A stretch of 64,000 nucleotides of DNA, from NCBI GenBank assembly GCA_033964015.1, contig CM066921.1:23851355-23915354 (forward strand). The letters are read 5' to 3'. The stretch comes from Scolanthus callimorphus (Eukaryota; Cnidaria; Anthozoa; Actiniaria; Edwardsiidae). Made by a program: the position numbers and the translations under genes. This document shows positions 31,570 through 43,025 of the stretch, piece after piece (within the stretch, counting starts at the first letter, position 1; every line of letters starts with the position of its first letter). The notes beneath the pieces were generated by a model. That model saw nothing but the letters and a program-made list of their open reading frames with translations, ran no database searches and was not told the DNA's origin.

Positions 31570-34150
31570 TAGTGTCTCAATCAAAGATTGTCAAATGTTC
31601 AGCGTTCGTGGAAATTCCGTGCCAGTAAACTTTCTTCGTCCAGCTAGGAAAGAAACTTTGAAAGCAAACAAGAGGTTCAAGCCCAAGTTGCAACACTGTC
31701 TGTGACGCTCAACGTTTCAGCTTTTTTTTTTCAGATTCTGCGTGACGCTAAAAGACATTGGCTTGTGTCTTGAACCTTATTCGCTTTCTGTCCCGATTCG
31801 TAAACTGGACTCATGAAGAGCGCCTCCCTTTACCACATTCAAGAACCTCCAGTGAGCCACTATTTACCACACTAGGAACACACCGAATCAGAGGAAGCAT
31901 CTTTTTCCATCGGATGACTTAGAGAATGTAGAGCAATGTTCATGATTGAATTCTGTAAATCCAGTATGGATATTTGGTGATCTCTACACGTAATACGTCT
32001 ACTTATATCGAATTAACACAATAACAAATGATTGGCTGACAGACCTGACACGGGTTGATTTATTGTACGGATGGGAGCAACTTCCTGAGATGCTATTCCC
32101 ACAAATGAATACAAAAGCTCTTCAAACTATGAAATAACTTTTCTACGACGCTTCCAGCTGACGTGGGGCGTTCCGTGCACTTGTCGAGAAACATTTTAAC
32201 CGACTGCAAAGAGCGGTAATGGGTTTTTTCAAGAGTTCCTTGACGTTCACTTCTTCAAACACAATCAACGAATTACCTGGCTGCAATAGTTCCTAAACTA
32301 AACTTTTAGGTGGTGCTATAGGGGACAGCATTTAAGGGAAATTTCAACATTGTTTGGCTAAATTTTGAACTCGGTGAAACATGGTGTCATGACCGACACC
32401 TTTTCTCGCAACATTTCACTCGGCAGCATGTTGTGTGGAAAAGCTTTACCTATAAGAGCTGGGATATCTAACAGGTACCTATCTCGAAAAAACTGCAATT
32501 TTCGAATTATAAACCCTGAAAGGTACGACGAGCACCCCCGCCCCAGAAAATAGGGGAGTCCCCACCGGGGGCCCAAACATATATAGCCTTTACAATTTCT
32601 ATTGTAAGAATTAATGTTACTTATCAGTGCAAACATTTTTGTAAAGACCTTACTATTGTAAGAAATTAGCCAATCATTCAATCAGAAAGCGAGTACGGAA
32701 CAAAGAATCTTGACTTTCTTGAGATCTCAGCGATCGAAAGATTCGATATTCTCTAAAAAGTGTCAACATTATGAGCAAAAATCACTTCAAAACACTTAAA
32801 ATTACTCATCGCCAAACGTAGTTTAGGTATTAAATCCTTAAGATGGTTTGCATCTCTGAATGACAAACGTTTTACGGGATGGCCCGGTTGACGTAGTCGC
32901 ACAGTAAGAAGGAGGCCAAACTCGTGGCTAACAAGCATCTAAGTACCTTTGTCGGTAACAGGTGAGAAAAAACTTTTGTGCGTTAGACAAACAAGCAAAA
33001 CGACTCTCAAGTGTCGCAATCAGGAATCTGAAGCTCCTCAAGAACCCCTAGAAGTTTAGTCATTCACTGGTAAAACCATTTCCTTGGCAAAAGTACCTAA
33101 ATGAGGAATTCCAGTAACACCATTAGATGAACAATTAGACGAACTTTTTCCTGAGAAAACAATATCCTCGACAACAGAAATAATCATTGCAACATTCATG
33201 TAGTATTCCCTACATGAATGTAATAAATTTATATTTATAATAAATCTATATTCATAACTTAGTTTCTTCCAAATAAAGATAAACCGAGAAAAGTGCTTCA
33301 GGCTAATATTCAAGAAAGGACTTCAGAACACATCTTTCAAGAAACTCTTATAATTTGATTCAATAGTGAAGGAGCTGTGTGGGATCCAAACTTTCTATAT
33401 TATAATATTTTAAACCGTTTGAAAAGGCTCCGAGGTGGAAAGCCTGTCGAGCTAACTGCTAACTGGATGTGATACATGATGGTTAGTTTTTTGAAATCGA
33501 CGCGAGGAGAGAAGCTGCCATTCAAACATTTTCTTTAGCGGGGAGAAGCTGTCCGCCATGTTTGGCGTTGCTTCACAAACAAAGCTAAATTTTCCGTGAA
33601 TTAAAGCTTGAAATTTTAGGCTAATTTTATTTTCAACGGGAGCCTTAAAGTTGAACTACTTTTGTTTTAATAATTTGTAGCTCAAATCCGGACAGATGTT
33701 ATTGTTTTAGGCTCTCTTTAGCATAAAGTGATCTCACCGAGCTCCCAGTCTCGCACTCAGACCTTTTTTTTTACGTGGTGATTTCTCACACCTATTTTAT
33801 CACCTGAAAAGGTGTTATTTTTAACCTGTTTATTTGACACTAATTTTGGTGTTACCTTAACACCCTAAAATTAACAGTATAAATAGTCGTTTTGGAGAAC
33901 TGGTAATTTGGCCGACATGTTGGTGCTCATCTCTCTGCTTCGGTACCAACATAGCGACTCTATACATATTTACTGGTACAAAACGGCGCGAGTTCATTTC
34001 CATACATTTCGCTCCAGGAAACACAATTTTGTGTTCTCTTTACAGCGTTTAAGAGCATATGTGGGGACATAAATTTAGTCACGTGACAACTGAAAACCAA
34101 AAATAACATTTCACGTTATAGAACAACTAGCATCGAAGAACACGACGCCC
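31570..34150 (+). repeat. Unit C, GPCR 5' flank to satellite
   Basis: Collinear with units A and B without the TTAA palindrome and the Harbinger-like MITE. The unrecognised 77-codon frame (about 32050-32290, minus) is broken by a two-base deletion. The PVND frame is open at 33056-33313. A segment around 33450-33490 is shortened relative to units A and B. Confidence 0.7.
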
Positions 34151-34156
34151 AAACCC

Positions 34157-34330
34157 GTAACGCGCCACAGTCACGCTACCGCGAACCGGAGTGTTGATCC
34201 CCATACCTCATTACAATAACAATGGCACCAGGGATCTATATATTAATACCGTAACGCGCCACAGTCATGCTACCGCGAACCGGAGTGTTCATCCCCATAC
34301 CTCATTACAATAACCATGGCACCAGGGATA
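34157..34330 (+). repeat. 94-bp satellite, C|D junction (about 2 monomers)
   Basis: Two monomers with the same boundaries as the other junctions. This may be close to the ancestral state from which the A|B array expanded. Confidence 0.93.
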
Positions 34331-35024
34331 ATATAATACTACTGTACTAACGATAAACTATACCGATAGCGGATGATGTAATTCTGTCACAAATTACAGG
34401 ACAATGGCTTTACAAGACTTATTTTGCAACGATAATGATCAGGTAGCTTTTCAGTTGGGAGCGCGTCGGACTTTAGAACCAAAGCTTACCAGTTAAAGCA
34501 CGGGCGCGGGAACCCAACGATTTTTTCTTTTACTAGTATCTGTACCCAGTCCCACGCGAAAAAAAAAACTGCGGAAAGACGAAAAACAAAAACAAGACCG
34601 AATTTATAACCCGGGGCTCTTCCACAGGAAGTCCGAGTAATGATATTTCCTTCTCTGGATGATCTTAGCTTGCTTGTATTATTCTAATACCAAACAACAA
34701 CACCTATATTTCAAGAAGGCCTTCTTCAGGGTGATAAGGACAAGCACGCGTGATATAAAATAAAGTGAGAGATACAAACAGAGCATTCGAAAGAACGAGA
34801 GGATAATTATAAGTCATCTGCTTTTTTATTAGAATGGCTGATTTACAAGGTGTGCTAGAAGACGAAGAGTGGATTTTACAAATTAGCTGTAGTGACACCG
34901 ATTCTGAATAAAACCTATAGGAGTAATAGCGAAAGTAATTTTGAACTACTTACGACAGTAATCTGAAATCCTCTCGATGTTTTACTATATTCAAAGCATG
35001 TCGTGCGAATTTCAAACTCATTTT

Positions 35025-35363
35025 ACAGTGCTTACAATCTTTACTGCGATTTTCATAATTCTGCGAACTCTCGCTAACGATTTCAAACCGTTAAACCGCC
35101 TCTTGGTTTCCGCCTTCCGCCAATCAAACTCCCGAGTCTTTTCATCGTTACTCTTTGTGCTTTTTGATTGGCCAAGAGTAACCGTTGCTGGCGTGACAGG
35201 AAGCCATTTTAGCACTGCTTAGGCGCTGGCCAATCACAAAGCACAAAGAGTAACGAAGAAAAGACTCGGGAGTTTGATTGACGGAAACCAGAAGGCGGTT
35301 CTACGGTTGGAAATCGATAGCGAGAGTTCGCAGGATTATGAAAATCGCACTGTAACCGACAAG
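35025..35363. mobile_element. Long hairpin MITE, unit D copy
   Basis: Nearly identical to the unit B and C copies, with a few substitutions (for example GGCCAAGAGTAACC for GGCCAGAAGTAACC). Confidence 0.85.
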
Positions 35364-36044
35364 ATGCTATAGCGCAATTACTTTTTCCTGGAACTATAAA
35401 TGAGCATCATTATCTTTAATGAGAGCCATTTTTTCGTGACAGAAAATATGAGAATACGTAGATCATTGCACTCCTGATCATGGGAAAAGTAAAATTTAGT
35501 GAATTTGGTGAACATTCCGCTGATGAGATCCTCAAGAGTGCTCAGGCGTTTTCCGTAAAGAAAGAACTCAATAAAAACGTTCCGCTTTCTGTAATTAGGC
35601 AAAAGCTTTGTCATCAGGCAAAATTTTTTTTTGGGTGTGCAATGACGGGTTATTGGTTAAACGTCATGGTTTTTAATACCTAGCTAGTATCATAGTCCTA
35701 AACCTTTTCTTTTCAAACAAAAAAGTATTCAGATATGATTATTATCAAGGTGTTTTTAATTCTAGTCAGCGACGATTATTTTCTTTGAATTAATAACACG
35801 TATTTTAATAAACATATTTCAACGTCCTGCGACTTGCAGCGGTTTTAGCCTACTTAAACATGATTTTTTTAGGTAAATATAAGGCACTAGATTATCTCTG
35901 AAAATCAAAATCCCGCGTTCATTGGTTCAACGTACGTCTATTTTTCATTTGGCCGCCGCACATTTCATGTTCTTCACGACGCAACTTTAATTCGACAATT
36001 GCCCTTATGCCTAAGATAAACTATCTGATGAACTGTTTCATTAT

Positions 36045-37094
36045 TTATGCCTCAGTATCTCCAGCATTCGAAAGTGCCCATGCCTCATTCACTACAGGTG
36101 CGGGCAGATTTTGTGGTTGTACAGTGTTCGACTTCTGTAGTCGCAGAACCTTGACAAACTCGCCTCTTAATTCAGTGTTTCTCCAGCAGTAAAGAACAGG
36201 ATCGAAGAGAAAATTTATAGCCTGAAAAAAAACATGAGAAAGTGGAAGTAATGTCTGAATCAAATACATCGGAATAACGTCTTTAAATATTTTAACAACA
36301 AGAAAAAATATAACCGAAGGAAAAAAACTGAGAACTACTAAGCCTATGATAGCAGCGACAGTTTTGATGGCTTTCCAGTCCCGTTGGTATTTGATCTGAT
36401 TTTCATGAGTTACTTGCTGTTGCTTTACTTGTTTTTTGTGCCTTCGTGAGTGGCGAATGATATGTCCGTAGCAGAAGAGCATGAAGAGAACCAAAAGGGA
36501 CAAATAAAGCATCAAAAATACTGAAAGAACTGTTCGTGTGAAAAGATGCACTAAAAAAAGAATACCCATAGTTATCGCGGCAGCGTAGCTGACTGCACAC
36601 GCGACGATCAGGCGCTTGGTGTTTATCAGACTCTTGTACTTATAAGGTTGTGTTATGGCGATGTAGCGTTCAAATGTTATAACAGCCAATATATTCCATG
36701 ATGCCAACCCAATCAACAATAAGAAAAACAAAGGGGCAGTCTCGATCGTACAATATGTCTCTCCTCCAACAAGATGACTCGCTTCCTTAGCAATGTAGAG
36801 AGGCTGTACGACTGCGCCGTGTAGTAAGTCAGTTACTGCTAAAAAGACAAGTGCAATGTTGGATTCCTTCTCTCTGAGGGAGGGCTTGCTCAGAATGATT
36901 TTAATGGCGATGGCGTTTAGACCAACGATTAGCGGTGATATTATAATAGAAATTATAATCACAGTGATCGAGGATGCTGTAGTTGAAGAAGTTTTGTACG
37001 AGTGATGCCATGCTAAATCGCCTTGAAAAATACACTCTTTTAAATTTCTGCTACTGTTGCGTAAAACCACTGTTTGCCCTAGACTTTCATTCAT
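36045..37094 (-). CDS. Class A GPCR, array copy 4, full length, intronless
   Basis: The most complete member: 349 residues from an ATG shared with copies 1 and 2. The N-terminus has sequons at N2 and N13. TM1 GLN, TM2 LAVTD, the TM3 cysteine (YCTIE) and ERY, basic loop 3 with RRHKKQ, TM6 SFFP and TM7 DPVLY are all present. The C-terminal tail ends AWALSNAGDTEA, about 18 residues longer than copies 1 and 2. Loop and TM5-TM6 residues differ most from its neighbours (HLFTRTV, FKDVIPMYL, LLPLSHVFFQ), which suggests divergence in the ligand pocket. It is in the same orientation as the others. Ligand unknown. Confidence 0.92.
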   Translation of the reverse strand: MNESLGQTVVLRNSSRNLKECIFQGDLAWHHSYKTSSTTASSITVIIISIIISPLIVGLNAIAIKIILSKPSLREKESNIALVFLAVTDLLHGAVVQPLYIAKEASHLVGGETYCTIETAPLFFLLLIGLASWNILAVITFERYIAITQPYKYKSLINTKRLIVACAVSYAAAITMGILFLVHLFTRTVLSVFLMLYLSLLVLFMLFCYGHIIRHSRRHKKQVKQQQVTHENQIKYQRDWKAIKTVAAIIGLVVLSFFPSVIFFLVVKIFKDVIPMYLIQTLLPLSHVFFQAINFLFDPVLYCWRNTELRGEFVKVLRLQKSNTVQPQNLPAPVVNEAWALSNAGDTEA

Positions 37095-37870
37095 TTTAGT
37101 GTCTCTTGAAAATCCCGCTCACTAGTAGTACACTTGTTGTCAAATGTTTAGCGTTCGTGCAAATTCCGTTCCAGTAAAATTTCTTCGTCCAGCTAGAAAA
37201 GAAACTTTGAAAGCAAATCAAGAGGTTCAAGCCCAAATTACAATCAGAGTCTGTGACGCTCAACGTTTTAGCTTTTTTTCAGATTCTGCGTGACGCTAGA
37301 AGTCATAGGGTTGAGTCTTGAACCTTATTCGCCTTCTGTCCCGATTCGTAATCTGGACTCATGAAGACCACCTCCCTTTACCACATTCAAGAACCTCCAG
37401 AAAGCCACTATTTACCAGACTAGGAACACACCGAATCATAGGAAGCATCTTTTTCCATCGGATGACTTAGAGAATGAAGAGCACAATTCACGATTGAATT
37501 CTTTAAATCCAGTATGACCCTTTGCTTGTATATGGATATTTGGGGATCTCTACACGTAATTCGTCTACTTATATCGAATGAACACAATAACAAACGAGTG
37601 CCTGACAAGGGTTGATTTATTGTACGGATGGCAGCAACTTCCTGAGATGCTATTCCCACACATGAATACAAAAGCTCCTAACAAACTATGAAATAACTTT
37701 TCTACGACGCTTCCAGCTGACGTGGGGCGTTCCGTGCACTTGTCGAGAAACATTTTATCCGACGGTAATGGGTTTTTTCAGGTTTTCTCAAGAGTTCCCT
37801 GACGTTAACGTCTTCAAACACAACCAATGAATTACCTGGCTGATAAGTTCCAAAAGGATACAGCATTTAA
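37095..37870 (+). repeat. Unit D, GPCR 5' flank, array end
   Basis: Matches the 5' flanks of the other copies up to CCTGGCTGATAAGTTCC, after which unit homology stops. The 77-codon frame is truncated here by an internal deletion near 37760. This marks the right boundary of the tandem array. Confidence 0.7.
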
Positions 37871-37914
37871 CGAACATTGTTACCATTGCGACAAGATATG
37901 ATCTGTTTAAAATA

Positions 37915-38165
37915 GCCGTTTTGGAGATTTGGTAATTCGGCCGCCATGTTGGTGCTCATCTGCTTGGCCACCAACATGGCGGCTCCATGCATATTTTACT
38001 GGTACAAAATGGCGCGAGTTCATTTCCATATATTTTGCTATAGGAAAACACTCAAGTTCGGCCCCAAAGTTAGCCAGGAAACACAATTTAGTGTTTTCTT
38101 TGCAGTTCGTTTGAGTATACAGCTTCTTAGAATATATTTGGGGAGATAAATTTAGTCACTTGACA
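37915..38165 (+). repeat. Dispersed repeat, diverged copy
   Basis: Same family as 16060-16345 (AGCCGTTTTGGAGA, CATGTTGGTGCTCATCT, AAATGGCGCGAGTTCATTTCC, GGAAACACAATTTAGTG). It is more diverged than the copies inside the units, so it is older or independent. Confidence 0.7.
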
Positions 38166-38357
38166 ACTGAAAACCAAGAATAACATTTAATTTTGATTGA
38201 CATTTCCAAATAGAGATTCTTACAAGGTTAATCACGCAATATCATAGTTCACTTGTATGAATATCTAGCTGAAAAGTTCACGGAGTATATAAAAGGGGAA
38301 ATTTAATTTTCTTATATTATAGTCTCTTTTATTAAAACGCCGAAAACGTTTGCACTT

Positions 38358-38482
38358 GGTATCTACTTCATCGCTGAATGCCATATAGTCGTCTTCTAAT
38401 AGAACGAGGCATAATCAAACAAAAGGACCATTCATATTCAAATAAGGCGGCTATTGTGACATTCAGCGATGAAGCATATACC
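38358..38482 (-). mobile_element. hAT-like MITE, second copy, reverse orientation
   Basis: Reverse complement of 28809-28933, also 125 bp, with only a few base changes. No 8-bp flanking duplication is visible here. Confidence 0.85.
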
Positions 38483-38934
38483 TGGATATCGTTCAATTAT
38501 TCATGACTTAGCGCACGCGCTCTGTCAAGAAAGGCAGTGGTGCACGTTTGTTCAGTTGAATGAAATTTTTTTTTCAGCTCAAAGCTTTCGAATTAAAATT
38601 ATCCCTGCACATTCCTGTAGGTAATCAGTAACAGAACCATTTAGGTTTGAGTGCCTACGGTGCTTTCGTCTATGCGAACTGAGTCCTTCTTTAGTTTCTG
38701 TGGGAGATTTCAACATGGCGGCGATTGCGGCTTTGTCCCTCGCTTAAGAAATCGCTTGAATTAGAACTTTGCCCAGGGTGAATCTTTTCCAACAAAAACA
38801 CGTCCACTGTTCAGATTTCCAGCTTCTCTTCGGGCTTGTGAACTTCTTTTGGCGGCACAGCTTCAGGGCTAAACGGAGTGAGTGCGGACACGATTTCTCT
38901 TACGGTTTTAATATATAGATATAGATCCCAAACA
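38483..38934 (-). mobile_element. Probable BEL/Pao LTR portion
   Basis: On the minus strand the sequence begins TGTTTGGGATC directly after a purine-rich tract (GGGGGGAGAG, 38935-38946), the usual junction of polypurine tract and 3' LTR. The far end of the LTR is not fixed; it may continue beyond the hAT-like MITE. No second LTR is present in the window. Confidence 0.5.
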
Positions 38935-38951
38935 CTCTCCCCCCTCGACTT

Positions 38952-39338
38952 TCAAGAGTCAAGCGCTGCAGTGATTCCAATCCTATCGCGGCCGTGATGC
39001 AGCTGCTCGTGTTGACCGGTCTCTGGTCTGTACATTTCCCTGTTGACTCGCGCGCGATTGATTTCCGCGCATCTTACTTCGATAGGGTATAATCTCTGGA
39101 CCGGCCGGTCCAGCCTAGATGGCTTGCCTTTCTTTACAAGTCTTACTCGCGCTCCTCTCACTACATTATCTCTTCCCGTAGCTCAGTCAACTGCTCTACT
39201 ACCGCCATCTTCCACTGGCCTCTCTTACTGCCTTCCTCATGCACGGTCACTACGTTACCTACTTGTACTGTTTCCCTTTGCTCATTAACTCGATTAGTAC
39301 GGTGGAAATCTTCTAGGCTAGCTAGATACTCTCTACCC
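38952..39338 (-). pseudogene. BEL/Pao pol C-terminus
   Basis: Read on the minus strand: EYLASL.DFHR, then VGNVVTVHEEG and WKMAVVEQL, a frame break near 39165, then RGARVRLVKKGK..RL.RPVQRLYPIEV. This is the conserved domain that follows the integrase in BEL/Pao polyproteins. The element is cut at about 39340 and the coding end lies directly before the polypurine tract, so this is the 3' end of an otherwise missing element. Confidence 0.8.
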
Positions 39339-39675
39339 CGAAGGGAGACCCCCTATATTGGGGGCGATTTTACCCCTTAAAGGTACCAACAAATATGATA
39401 TTGATAAAACCATTGTTGCTTGATTTCCAAAAACGAACCCCAAAGACAGGGATGACAATATCAGGTCTTCAAAAATCTGGAGACCGCCTTGAAATGGTAA
39501 ATTTCTAGCAATAGGCCATTTGCACTAACTGGTCACGTGACCCCTACTACCTCCTAACGAGATGTTTTGTCAAAATCAATTCCGGAAATACAAAGAACCA
39601 ACTGATATTATTATTATTTTTTTAAACTTTATTGGACAGAATCAAATAATCACAAATTTAAATATCACATAAAAA

Positions 39676-40339
39676 AAATATAATAATAATAATAATAATA
39701 ATAATCTTTATTCCTGGACACCTTTCTTAGGTACATAGGAAACGAAAACATAAAAATATACAAATAATAAAGAGCAGCAAAACTAAAAAAAAAAAAACTA
39801 AACCGTACATTCCTGAAATATACTAATGATGCTGTAAATGTACTTTGCTGTTAAGTTTACAATAGAATCATCTACCATTGCTAAACAGTACAAAAATATA
39901 TCTTTCTGACTAAAACTACTAAATACTTGATTAACCTCAATCAATCTTTCAATAAAATCATTACGCACCACTTCTAAAGCGGGCTTTGAGCAACGAGAGA
40001 AAACATGAAATTCATCCCCTATCTCATTCAAATCACAAAGCTTACAAATTCGGGACTGATAAGGGATATTGTCATAACGTCCAGACTCAACGGGTAACTT
40101 GTGGGCTGAAATCCTTAACCTAGTTACTGCTCGGCGATACTTAACGTTAGTCACGTGCAATAATATTTTTCAAAGCCCATTCTTGGTTTAACAAGTTTAT
40201 AAGTCTGCAATTTACTATAATTCTGAATCTGGCATGCCCACGTTACACCGAAGTGTTTAAATAACTCAGATTTCATGTACTTTGAAATTATTGAAAAATT
40301 ACTTTTGCCAACTGAAAAGTCTAAATTCTCAAGGCCCAT
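39676..40339 (-). pseudogene. LINE C-terminal fragment with (ATT)n tail
   Basis: Frames at 39798-40160 and 40151-40339 encode a C-terminal LINE region: RISAHKLPVESGRYD, then a CKLCD...DEFHVFSRC knuckle. The frame changes near 40155. An (AAT)n run at 39676-39705 is its 3' tail. It is 5'-truncated exactly where the 3' end of the next LINE begins. Confidence 0.75.
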
Positions 40340-40826
40340 GCGAGGCGCGACCCCCTGTTAATAAGAAAATATAAAAGGGAAGGACGATGTACATATTTTA
40401 AAGTTTAAAACTAGTTGCGGTGGCAGCCACAGTCGCGTACCAGGGACCAGGTACAAGACAGTTCAGGGTCATAGGTATCAGACACCAGGGTGGAATATAA
40501 ACTGATCAGGAAAACTTTGAGAGACATGTGGTTCAAAAGAGTATTAGGAGGGGCAATTTTGCATATATAGTTTTTACAATACGGTTGAAAAAGGAGGCCT
40601 GAAAGGTTGAGGTTCTGCAGGATGCCGGTTTGAGAGTAAGGGACGGATTCAGATTACGTGAGCGACCATGCGTTACAAAGAGACAAAGTCATTGACATCT
40701 AAATTAGTAGGTCCAGACAGGCACTTGCAAAAAAGACCAAGTCTCTAATTTCCCTGTCATAAGTAAGAGGCAGAATGCTCAGTTTCCTTAGCCTGTCCCT
40801 GTAACTAATATCCCCGATCTAAGACC

Positions 40827-41731
40827 TCAGGATCCAGCGTGTTGCACGTCTTGTACTCTTTCAATGAGGGCTTTGAGCTTAACACTCCCGGGGGACCAGA
40901 TCTCCGTTGCGTAGCAAAGCTGTGATTTCACAAGTGACAAATACAGGGTCCGCCTGACTTTAGTGTCCGTGATGAGAGGGCACGTGCTCTTGAAAAGGCC
41001 GAGCATTTTATTTGCTTTAGAGACTATGTTCACAACGTGTGAATCCCACGTGAGTTTGCTTGTGATGGTTACGCCTAGATCTTTCTCTTCCTGAACGCGC
41101 TGTAGGCCTGTTTCTCCAAGATGGTAGTCATTCAGACTTCTTCCGAGTGATCGTGAGCACCTTGCATTTAGACGCATTGAATTTCATGTTAGACTGGTGA
41201 CTCCAACTGTTGAGGGCTGTTAGGTCACCCTGTAAGGCCTCACAGTCCTTGGGCGAGGTGATATTCCGATAGAGTTTGGTGTCGTCCGCATAGAGAGCGG
41301 TGCTGGTCTCAGAGTGGGTGACATCAGGCAAGTCGTTGATGAAATTAGCCGTGTTGAAGAAGTGTGATGAGCTTCGACACGTGCGCGTAGAATCGATTAC
41401 AAACACATCGTTCCGTGACTTTACTCACAATAGCCAATAATGAAATCGGGCGATAGTTTTGTGCGGGTTCCTTGAGGCCTTTTTTATGCACAGGCGTCAC
41501 ATCTGCCGCCTTCCAAGCCGAGGGAAACCGGCCGGAACGCAGAGGGAGATTAAACAAATTACAAAGGCTAGGTGCAATCTGCGCGCTGCATTCCTTGAGA
41601 AGGCGCGCTGGAATCCCGTCCGGACCAGATGCCTTGGAGGAGTCAAGATTACACAAACACTCTCTTACTTCTTCAACCGCGAGTGTGATGTCAAATATTT
41701 TCATATCAGTTCTCAAATGACAAGAAGGCAT
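40827..41731 (-). pseudogene. LINE reverse transcriptase, broken
   Basis: The first block (41345-41731) has SSKASGPDGIPARLLKECS and PVHKKG....NYRPISLLAIVSKVTERC, RT motifs 0-2. The second (41128-41406) has the catalytic LYADDTKLY and the template-strand block. The third (40827-41177) has LGVTITSKLTWDSH and the thumb. Frame changes and loss of the segment between motif 2 and the YADD box disable it. Confidence 0.85.
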
Positions 41732-41988
41732 GTATTGTAGTTTGTTTGGGTCTGGCGAGGTGAAAACAGAGCAAAAATTAGAATTAAATAGCTCCGCTTT
41801 CTCAGCTGGTGTCCTAGCAGGTTTCCCGTTGTGAGTTATGATCGATTCAGTGCCAGTGCGATGGTGCAGTATAGCCTTGTGGTAACTCCAGAATAGGTTT
41901 GGATTGTCGCTAAAAGAGCCTTCAATCTTGGCCAGGTATTCTCGGTGTTTACGCCTGACGAGGTTCTTGACTTCTTGGCTTGTGGATC

Positions 41989-42942
41989 TCAGTTTTTGTT
42001 TACGCTCATCGGACTTCTTTTGAAGGCAACAGTCATGGCAACAGTCATGGCTAATTTATTCCCTCCGATGTGTGTAGGACCCTTAACGCTCTGTCGAAAA
42101 AAGTTATCCTCCATCAGGGTGCAAAAGGCTTCATTCTCCGCAGATCCCCCGATATTAGTTGGGGAGGTTTCGTCAGCTGACCAAGTAATTCTTGGGAGAT
42201 TGAAGTCCCCGACACAGACGACGCAGGCAGATTCGCGAGTCTCCAGCAATGATGTGTTTAGCAGGTTTAGATCCTCAGGACCAGACTCGGGGTGGTAGAA
42301 AGTGCAGAGGATCACCGGTTTGTTGTTATCTCTAGTGAGCTCTACTACTATCAGTTCAATCCCATCTCTTTCGAGTTCTTGACGACGCCGGCAAGCGATG
42401 CCTGACTTGACTGCCATTAACACACCTCCGCCTCTCTTCCCTTGTCTGTCTTTACGGTAGATGTTATAGCCAGATAGTAGCTCCGATGACATAACCGAAT
42501 CGTTAAACCAGGTTTCGCAGATACAAACGACATCGTAAGGAAGGGCGTAAACAATATCTTGAAGTAGTGTAATCTTGCATATTTTAGTGCCGCTCGAAGG
42601 ATTGCACTCGTCCGGAACGATGGCTTTGAGACTTCTCGTGTTGAAGTACGTAACGCTTAGACCGACATTAAAATCCACTGGTGGTTGGTGAGGGCCAGGC
42701 AGGACATTACCCCAAGTAGAAGGAGCCTGCACAAAAGCCTCGCCAGGCCAGGACCGTGGGTATCGTATGGATTCTCGGGTGTTCGGGAGAAAACTTTCAC
42801 TCCCAACTAGAAGAAGTCTATATTTGGAGATCCAACCGGATAGGATGAACTCAGAGTCATTACTAAGCACCACAGAGGACTCGACTCGAACGTTATTAGT
42901 CAGAAACTCAAGTTTCAGCTCAAAATCTCTAACCTGGAGCAA
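41989..42942 (-). CDS. LINE apurinic-type endonuclease domain
   Basis: A 317-codon frame. Residues from about 95 on carry the endonuclease pattern: YFNTRSL, VVCICETWFND, GYNIYRKDR..RGGGVL and CVGDFNLPRI. The active-site E (in CETW) and the D-N pair (GDFN) are present. ATG-CC repeats near the end (AMTVAMTVA) are a small in-frame duplication. The frame ends before the RT, which follows in another frame. In intact elements the two domains form one polyprotein. Confidence 0.85.
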   Translation of the reverse strand: MLQVRDFELKLEFLTNNVRVESSVVLSNDSEFILSGWISKYRLLLVGSESFLPNTRESIRYPRSWPGEAFVQAPSTWGNVLPGPHQPPVDFNVGLSVTYFNTRSLKAIVPDECNPSSGTKICKITLLQDIVYALPYDVVCICETWFNDSVMSSELLSGYNIYRKDRQGKRGGGVLMAVKSGIACRRRQELERDGIELIVVELTRDNNKPVILCTFYHPESGPEDLNLLNTSLLETRESACVVCVGDFNLPRITWSADETSPTNIGGSAENEAFCTLMEDNFFRQSVKGPTHIGGNKLAMTVAMTVAFKRSPMSVNKN

Positions 42943-43025
42943 ATGGCAGCGAGTTGAATTTTCAAGATTTTATCCAGAATGTATGGGATTTGGGTCATGT
43001 GACCTAGTTAGTGCAAATGGCCTAT

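Larger units (their letters stand above)
40355..42942 (-). mobile_element. CR1/L2-like LINE, nearly full length with internal deletion
   Basis: On the minus strand an endonuclease ORF (41989-42942) is followed by RT segments (41345-41731, 41128-41406, 40827-41177) and a 3' UTR to about 40355. Part of the RT palm between LLAIVSKVTERC and FINDLPD is missing. The element is 5' truncated at 42942, since the first frame has no clear ORF1. Confidence 0.8.
39511..43025. mobile_element. Composite bounded by 34-bp inverted repeats
   Basis: ATAGGCCATTTGCACTAACT followed by GGTCACGTGACCC (39511-39543) is the inverse of 42992-43025. Between them lie two LINEs. Either a DNA element with these ends was enlarged by LINE insertions, or two solo copies of a short element flank the LINEs. 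No transposase is visible. Confidence 0.5.

Noticed and set aside
39676..39705. Independent AAT microsatellite
   Set aside because: It lies at the 3' end of a LINE coding region and is better read as its tail.
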